DNA of 64,000 bases from an uncultured Tateyamaria sp. (GTDB taxonomy: Bacteria; Pseudomonadota; Alphaproteobacteria; Rhodobacterales; Rhodobacteraceae), in the NCBI RefSeq assembly GCF_947504105.1, contig NZ_CANNGP010000026.1:1-64000 (forward strand), in the 5' to 3' direction. Each line of letters opens with the position of its first letter. The stretch's first letter is position 1. Made by a program: the position numbers and the translations under genes. This document shows positions 59,380 through 64,000 of this stretch, piece by piece. A model generated the notes under the pieces. That model worked only from the letters and a program-made list of their open reading frames with translations. It searched no databases and had not been told where the DNA came from.

Positions 59380-59760
59380 ATGCCTATCGAACGTCTTGAT
59401 CATGTGAATCTTTGTACGACGCGCCTTGCAGAAATGATCCAGTGGTACGAAGAAATTCTGGGCCTATCCGCAGGTGCCCGCCCGGCGCTCAGCATGGACG
59501 GCGCGTGGCTCTATGCGGGCGGCGTGGCGGCGGTGCATTTGGTCGCCGTAGATGACGAGGATGCCGTAGGTTCCGAAACCAAACTGAAACTCGAACATTT
59601 TGCGTTTCGCGCTTCCGGTAATGCTGAGGCTTTTCAGGATCGCTTGCAGCAAAGGGGCGTTGCCTATCAACGGTCCGGCATAGAGGAAATGAACCTGTCT
59701 GCCTTCAATGTGTGGGACCCGGACGGAAATCATGTTCACGTCGATTTCATCGACAACTGA
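59380..59760 (+). CDS. VOC/glyoxalase-superfamily protein
   Basis: A 126-residue metal-binding enzyme-like protein of the vicinal oxygen chelate fold. RLDHVNLCTTRLAEM and HFAFRASG show the repeated betaalphabetabetabeta units, with His ligands in DHVN and HVHVDFID. GGAGGAG precedes the ATG by seven bases. Substrate unknown; small size suits glyoxalase-, antibiotic-resistance- or dioxygenase-like roles. Confidence 0.85.
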   Translation: MPIERLDHVNLCTTRLAEMIQWYEEILGLSAGARPALSMDGAWLYAGGVAAVHLVAVDDEDAVGSETKLKLEHFAFRASGNAEAFQDRLQQRGVAYQRSGIEEMNLSAFNVWDPDGNHVHVDFIDN

Positions 59761-59932
59761 GTGCTCGGTTTGCGAGGTAGGGTTTGCCTTATGGGAAATG
59801 CCGAAAATCAATTGTTTGCATGGCGAGACGCCACTGCCTTTGCCAGCTAAGGCACGACCTTGAGCGGCGCGGCCCAAAACGCTGACTTTTCAAGGATCAG
59901 TATGGCTGTGAAGGCGGTTGTTCAGGCGACGT

Positions 59933-60373
59933 CTATGCCAAACGGCAGGAATGTACAGAATACCCAAAGGTCGGCGGACGTTCCATCTGGTCCGGACCTT
60001 CTTTTTCGAGGCCCAGCGCGACTGCCGTGATGCTGTCCGCAATCAAATTCATCAAAAGGATTTGCGTCTCAAGAAAGATCAACGGCTCGCCGATAATGAG
60101 GTTCATCATGATCGTATGCGGCGACAACATCGAGCGTAAGGCGTCAAGTGCAGTCTCGGCATGCCATTCCTGCACGAACCCCAACACAGCGTTCAGAATG
60201 AGGACCAAGCCATTTGCCAATGCATCCACACGTTCGCCAATGGACAAGGCGATAGCGGTGGCAAAAATAAGAATGAGGACGAGCATACCCTTGAACTGAC
60301 GCGCAAAAACGACAATGGGGCCGGGTGGCTTCTGGCGTGGCAGGCATTGAGAAAGATCAATTGGTACGCGCAC
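59933..60373 (-). pseudogene. internally deleted cation-transporting P-type ATPase remnant
   Basis: A 146-residue frame joins two distant parts of a P-type ATPase. The first half (QFKGMLVLILIFATAIAL, GLVLILNAVLGFVQEWHAE, LDALRSMLSP) matches the TM1-TM2 region; the second half (LIADSITAVALGLEKEGPDQMERPP) matches the C-terminal helix region before the end. The phosphorylation DKTGT motif and the ATP-binding domain are missing, so an internal deletion of some 600 residues is inferred. A functional pump is excluded. Confidence 0.75.
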
Positions 60374-60418
60374 CCCTCACGTTAGGCTTTGATCATCAGT
60401 CATTGTTGGGAGAGAGAG

Positions 60419-60793
60419 ATGCCACCGAAAGCACCTGCAGGCGCGGCAGAGGCCGCTTCATCCGAAGAAAACCCGGCGACAAAAATAGCTGGCGATGTCT
60501 CTGCCTTGCAGGATCAAAGCCTCAAGATGATGTCTCAAATGGGATTGGCCTGGGTGGAAGGTATGAGCGATCTGGGCAGCGAAGTTCTGTCTTTTGTCGC
60601 AGACAGGATCAAGGAAGACGTCAAGACACAGCACAAGATGCTGCACTGCAAAAACGTCAATGAGCTTCAAAACATTCAGTCCGAGTTTCTGCAGACAGCG
60701 ATTGATCAATACACGGCAGAGACCGGAAAGCTGGTGCAAATGGGCCAAGACATCTATTCATCCGGGGCCTCTGACGGCACCCCAAAAGGCTGA
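60419..60793 (+). CDS. phasin-family PHA granule protein
   Basis: A 124-residue helical protein. SALQDQSLKMMSQMGLAWVEGM and NVNELQNIQSEFLQTAIDQY match phasins, which coat polyhydroxyalkanoate granules. GGGAGAGAGAG precedes ATG 60419. It is convergent with the phaC-like gene, supporting the assignment. The N-terminus is rich in Pro, Ala and Glu. Confidence 0.85.
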   Translation: MPPKAPAGAAEAASSEENPATKIAGDVSALQDQSLKMMSQMGLAWVEGMSDLGSEVLSFVADRIKEDVKTQHKMLHCKNVNELQNIQSEFLQTAIDQYTAETGKLVQMGQDIYSSGASDGTPKG

Positions 60794-60808
60794 TTGCTCG
60801 CACTGGGC

Positions 60809-60985
60809 TTATCCAAATACATAGCTTCCTGGCGCTGGCCTGATGACCCTGCGCTTTTTTGTATTTGCGGAGCGCTGCTTCCCGCTTTGATTTATCAGCC
60901 AATCTGTCCAGGCGGGCCACCATGATCCTTCGGCAATCTCGGCCTGCTTTATCCAGGCGCTGGCGGATGTATGTTGGTCACCCTC
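60809..60985 (-). other. displaced C-terminus of phaC in another frame
   Basis: This stretch codes, in a frame different from the phaC body, for a 58-residue tail that begins EGDQHTSASAWIKQA and contains EGSWWPAWTDWL, the conserved C-terminal segment of PHA synthases. Continuing phaC into it after the A-run gives about 558 residues, close to the family length. Confidence 0.8.
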
Positions 60986-62484
60986 TTTTTTTTGCGGAGG
61001 CGGTAGTGGCGCTTGCGATGACCGGGTTCCGACAAAACTCCACTGTTGTGCCCACCTGCCGTCAGGCAAAATGTGACATCGGTGTCGGTCAGCAGTTGCA
61101 GTTTGAACACCGACCGCCAAGGGGAAACGTGGTCAGTCTCGGTCGCGAGGCAGAAAATTGGCATGCGCAAGTCGGTCAGGGCGACTGGTTTGCCACCGAC
61201 ATTGAACAATCCCTTGGCCAGGCGGTTTTCCAGAAACATCTGCCGCAGGTACTGAGAATGCATCTGCGCAGGCATGCGTGTGGCATCCGCGTTCCAAGCC
61301 ATCAGATCGTTCATGGCGGTGCGCTCGCCCAATAGATAGTGGCGCACGATCCTGCTCCAGATCAGGTCGGTCGAGCGTAGCATGCGGAAGGCACCTGCCA
61401 TTTGATCGGCGCGCAGGTAGCCTTGGGTCGCCATGATGTCTTCCAGGAAGGCGACCTGATTTTCATTGATGAACAGAGACAGTTCGCCCGGTTCGGAAAA
61501 ATCGACCTGTGCGGCCAGCATCGAAAGACTGCTCAACCGTGCGTCGCCCTCACGTGCCATGGCGGCAGCGCCGGCCGCGAGCAACGTCCCCCCAAGACAG
61601 TAGCCCACCGCGTGCACCTCACAGTCCGGTTCGGGCGCGATGTGATCGATTGCAGCAAAAAGGCCGAGAGACAAGTAATCATCGAGCGACAGGTCCGCAT
61701 CATCTTTGTCCGGGTTTTTCCATGAAATGATGTAAACCTCGAATCCTTGGTCGCGCAGATATGCGACCAGCGAATTGTGCGGCGATAGATCGAGGATATA
61801 GTATTTCATGATCCAGGCTGGCACGATCAGGATCGGCTCTGCATGCACCTTTTTGGTTGTCGGATGGTAACGCATCAGTTCGATCAACCGATTCTCATAG
61901 ATAACGTCGCCTTCGGTAACGGCGATGGTCTTTCCAACAAGATAATCCGGGTGGACCTTGGACTTTTGACTGATGAGCTGGTTGAAGTCCTCAAGCCAGT
62001 GCTGCCAGCCTTGCACAAAGTTTTGACCATGCCGTTCAACCGTCTTATCGACCACGTCCGGGTTTGTGAGCATAAAATTGGAGGGCGACATGGTGTCGAT
62101 GATCTGGCGCGCGGCAAAGGCGACGATGCGCTGATGTGCCGGATCGACCCCGACGATGGGGGCAGTCGCCTCCTGCCACCAAGCCTCCTGTAATGCGAAC
62201 CAGTGGCGCAACTGTTTGTAAGGTGGGCGCGCCCATGCCGGGCTGGCAAACCGTTTGTCGGGGGTGTTGTGGGCAATGCCTGTGACCAACGTGGCCCATG
62301 CATCCAATGCCTTGTTCCAAGCACTGAAGGAAAGCTGCATCTGCCGTTCGGGTGAGCCCACGACATGCAGCGCCCAATCCAGCCATGCTGTGCTGAGGGC
62401 TGTGGGTGACAGCCCTCCCGTCATACGGCCAATGGCACTGTGCAGGATGCGGTCAAGACTTCGATCTTTTTGGTCTTCGTGCAC
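60949..62484 (-). CDS. phaC: class I poly(3-hydroxyalkanoate) synthase, C-terminus frameshifted
   Basis: Polymerises (R)-3-hydroxyacyl-CoA to polyhydroxyalkanoate. The alpha/beta-hydrolase catalytic residues are present: Cys in VGYCLGGTLL, Asp in TETDHVSPW and His in AGGHNSGVLSEP. It starts at GTG 62484 with AAGGAG upstream. The frame ends after a run of eight A on the minus strand (60986-60993) with the extra RVTNIHPPAPG and a stop at 60949. The conserved C-terminal segment lies in another frame downstream. One A more (or two fewer) would restore about 558 residues. It may be a mutation, sequencing error or slippage. Confidence 0.85.
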   Translation of the reverse strand: MHEDQKDRSLDRILHSAIGRMTGGLSPTALSTAWLDWALHVVGSPERQMQLSFSAWNKALDAWATLVTGIAHNTPDKRFASPAWARPPYKQLRHWFALQEAWWQEATAPIVGVDPAHQRIVAFAARQIIDTMSPSNFMLTNPDVVDKTVERHGQNFVQGWQHWLEDFNQLISQKSKVHPDYLVGKTIAVTEGDVIYENRLIELMRYHPTTKKVHAEPILIVPAWIMKYYILDLSPHNSLVAYLRDQGFEVYIISWKNPDKDDADLSLDDYLSLGLFAAIDHIAPEPDCEVHAVGYCLGGTLLAAGAAAMAREGDARLSSLSMLAAQVDFSEPGELSLFINENQVAFLEDIMATQGYLRADQMAGAFRMLRSTDLIWSRIVRHYLLGERTAMNDLMAWNADATRMPAQMHSQYLRQMFLENRLAKGLFNVGGKPVALTDLRMPIFCLATETDHVSPWRSVFKLQLLTDTDVTFCLTAGGHNSGVLSEPGHRKRHYRLRKKKRVTNIHPPAPG

Positions 62485-62495
62485 AGGAAACTCCT

Positions 62496-63701
62496 TCAGA
62501 ATGTGGTGCGTTCTTCGAACAGGGCGCCGTCTGTCAGATCGGCGTGCGGGTGTTCGACAATGCGGTCACCGGGCTCCAAACCACTTTGTACCACGGCGTA
62601 ACGGCCATTCCGGGCACCAAGATCGACTGGTATGCGGGCGACGCGATCCCCCTCAGTGCGAAAAACGGCCCAACCGTCTTCGATACGGAACGCGGCACTG
62701 AGGGGAACAAGTAATGCGTCCGTTTCTTCCTGTGTAACAACGCGCAGGTAGACCGCAAACTCATGACCTAGATCCGGACGCATCTCAGTTGGCGTCACGA
62801 TGTCAAAAACCACATCCACACGCTGCTCCTCGATCCCGAGAGCTGACACTTTCATGCGCGCGGCGGGTTCGACATAGGCCAGGCGCGCCTCCAATGGTTG
62901 TCCGCCCCATCGCTCGACATAGGCACGTGCATTTGGTGGTAGGCTGACGGCGTCTGAGGTTAAAAGATCCGCCACCAGCTCGATCTGGCCCGGGTCACCG
63001 ATCGTCAAAAGACGTGCGCCCGACGGAACGGGTCGTGCGCTCACCTCGTCAATGTCCAGAACAACTCCGTCGGACGGCGCAAATAGCGACATACAACACA
63101 TGACGTCCTTGCCGTTGCCAGACGTCTCGACCAGGGCTGCTTCGGCGCGCCTGAGCCCGCCTTGCGCTTGGGCAATTCGTGCATTTGCCGCATCCAGTGC
63201 CGCATCCGCGACGGCAAAGCGCTGCTGCGCCTCCTCCAAGCGCGTGATCGTTGCGACACCACGTTCAACAAGTTCCGTTGTTCGTTCAAAATGCGATTTG
63301 GAATACACGTGATCTTCGCGTGCGCTGGCCAGTTCTGTTTCAGCAACATGCAAGGCTGCTTCTGCTTCGCTGACGGCGGCTTCGGCTTGCAGGCGCGATC
63401 GGGCATCCAGCAAACCGGGCGAGATCGGTTCGACAAGTGCCACAACGGTTTCACCCGCCACGACGGGGTCACCCACGCGCACCGGCGACCTTTGGACCAC
63501 GCCTGCAATCGGGGCCGAGACTTCGAACACCTCTACGACGCGGGTGGTGCCATCAACGTCTACGGTGACCTCAAAATGGTCCCTTTTGACAGTATGCAGG
63601 TCAACGGGGATCGGTTCGGGGCGGAAGGTCACGAACAATAACCCTCCGGCAATACCAGCTCCGATCAGGCCAAGGACGATGTTACGACTGGTTTGGACCA
63701 T
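62496..63701 (-). CDS. HlyD-family membrane fusion/adaptor protein
   Basis: A 401-residue periplasmic adaptor with an N-terminal membrane anchor (IVLGLIGAGIAGGLLF). A lipoyl-like domain (GTTRVVEVFEVSAP) flanks a long alpha-helical coiled coil (about residues 105-205), followed by beta-barrel domains. It couples an inner-membrane exporter to the outer membrane or cell exterior. The FtsX/MacB-type permease stops five bases upstream and is probably its partner. Substrate unknown. Confidence 0.88.
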   Translation of the reverse strand: MVQTSRNIVLGLIGAGIAGGLLFVTFRPEPIPVDLHTVKRDHFEVTVDVDGTTRVVEVFEVSAPIAGVVQRSPVRVGDPVVAGETVVALVEPISPGLLDARSRLQAEAAVSEAEAALHVAETELASAREDHVYSKSHFERTTELVERGVATITRLEEAQQRFAVADAALDAANARIAQAQGGLRRAEAALVETSGNGKDVMCCMSLFAPSDGVVLDIDEVSARPVPSGARLLTIGDPGQIELVADLLTSDAVSLPPNARAYVERWGGQPLEARLAYVEPAARMKVSALGIEEQRVDVVFDIVTPTEMRPDLGHEFAVYLRVVTQEETDALLVPLSAAFRIEDGWAVFRTEGDRVARIPVDLGARNGRYAVVQSGLEPGDRIVEHPHADLTDGALFEERTTF

Positions 63702-63705
63702 GGTG

Positions 63706-64000
63706 TCACTCTCTGGTTTTCATCACGGAAACAAGATCGATGCGGTCGAGCTTGCGTCGCACAACCAAGACAGAGGCCAGTGCAGCTGTCAGCACGATGA
63801 GACTGGCCGAGGAATACGTGGACGGTTTGATCACGAGCGGAATAGCGTAGAGATCGCTGGTGTAGCTTTCGGTCAACATCTTTGCGACACCCCAGCCGAT
63901 CCCCCATCCAAGCGGTTGTGCCAACAGCGCCAACAACATGATTTCACCGACCAATACGAACCCAACCTCACCCCGGGTGAAGCCGAGGATGCGAAGGCTT
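63706..64000 (-). CDS. FtsX/MacB-type ABC transporter permease, C-terminal part (partial)
   Basis: The frame is open to the window edge and ends MKTRE. It encodes the C-terminal FtsX domain: RILGFTRGEVGFVLVGEI, then LALLAQPLGWGIGWGVAK and LIVLTAALASVLVV helices. It lies immediately upstream of the adaptor, forming a MacAB-like export pair. The remainder of the gene is beyond the window. Confidence 0.85.
   Translation of the reverse strand, partial: SLRILGFTRGEVGFVLVGEIMLLALLAQPLGWGIGWGVAKMLTESYTSDLYAIPLVIKPSTYSSASLIVLTAALASVLVVRRKLDRIDLVSVMKTRE

Overview
The window comes from an alphaproteobacterial chromosome, almost certainly order Rhodobacterales (Roseobacter/Rhodobacteraceae type). Evidence: the cckA - recA - alaS neighbourhood; a suf operon headed by an IscR without the usual cysteine triad; an alphaproteobacterial LexA box (GAAC-N7-GAAC) before recA; a CtrA-type site (TTAA-N7-TTAA) before cckA; an Irr/ICE-type operator before iscR; and a G/C-rich palindromic repeat present three times between genes. 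The sequence is moderately GC-rich and densely coded with many ATGA/TGATG overlaps. No phage, IS element, CRISPR array or rRNA operon was seen. One tRNA (Arg-CCG) is present.

Layout. 1-13.2 kb is housekeeping: ureohydrolase, guaB, RsmB-like rRNA methyltransferase, cckA, a sulfotransferase-like gene, recA, alaS, a DUF1330 protein and typA. 13.2-17.2 kb holds an SMR pump, an Lrp/AsnC regulator, a DUF6356-like membrane protein, icd and a three-gene overlapping operon (alpha/beta hydrolase, small protein, HD hydrolase). 17.2-26 kb is the suf Fe-S assembly operon (iscR, iscS-like, sufB, four or five small genes, sufC, sufD, two YIP1-like membrane proteins, sufS). 26.5-40.6 kb is an accessory carbohydrate island: split transketolase, two dehydrogenases, a molybdopterin (BisC/DMSO-reductase type) oxidoreductase, a ribose-type ABC importer, an FGGY kinase, an AraD-type epimerase/aldolase and a SorC-type regulator, in two divergent units that share a putative operator. 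40.8-51.9 kb is envelope-related: tRNA-Arg, cpdB, a DUF882 protein, an L,D-transpeptidase, lpxD with a dedicated ACP and ketosynthase, an IalB-family protein, a HerA-like ATPase, a Dabb protein and a DUF2306 protein. 51.9-58.1 kb is a branched-chain amino-acid (liv) ABC transporter operon with two secreted proteins of unknown function inserted. 58.2-64 kb holds a PQQ-type sugar dehydrogenase, a VOC protein, a deleted P-type ATPase remnant, a phasin, a frameshifted phaC, and an HlyD-type adaptor with the end of an FtsX/MacB-type permease.

Functional reading. The suf operon is probably iron-regulated through Irr and IscR. The carbohydrate island looks like one inducible pathway: import, oxidation, phosphorylation, C4 epimerisation/aldol chemistry, then transketolase; the molybdoenzyme is the part with no obvious role. 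Three lesions stand out: a 13-bp tandem duplication that frameshifts a small suf-operon membrane gene, a run of eight A residues where phaC loses its C-terminal frame, and an internally deleted cation ATPase. The regulatory sites and small-RNA candidates are read by eye and are hypotheses.
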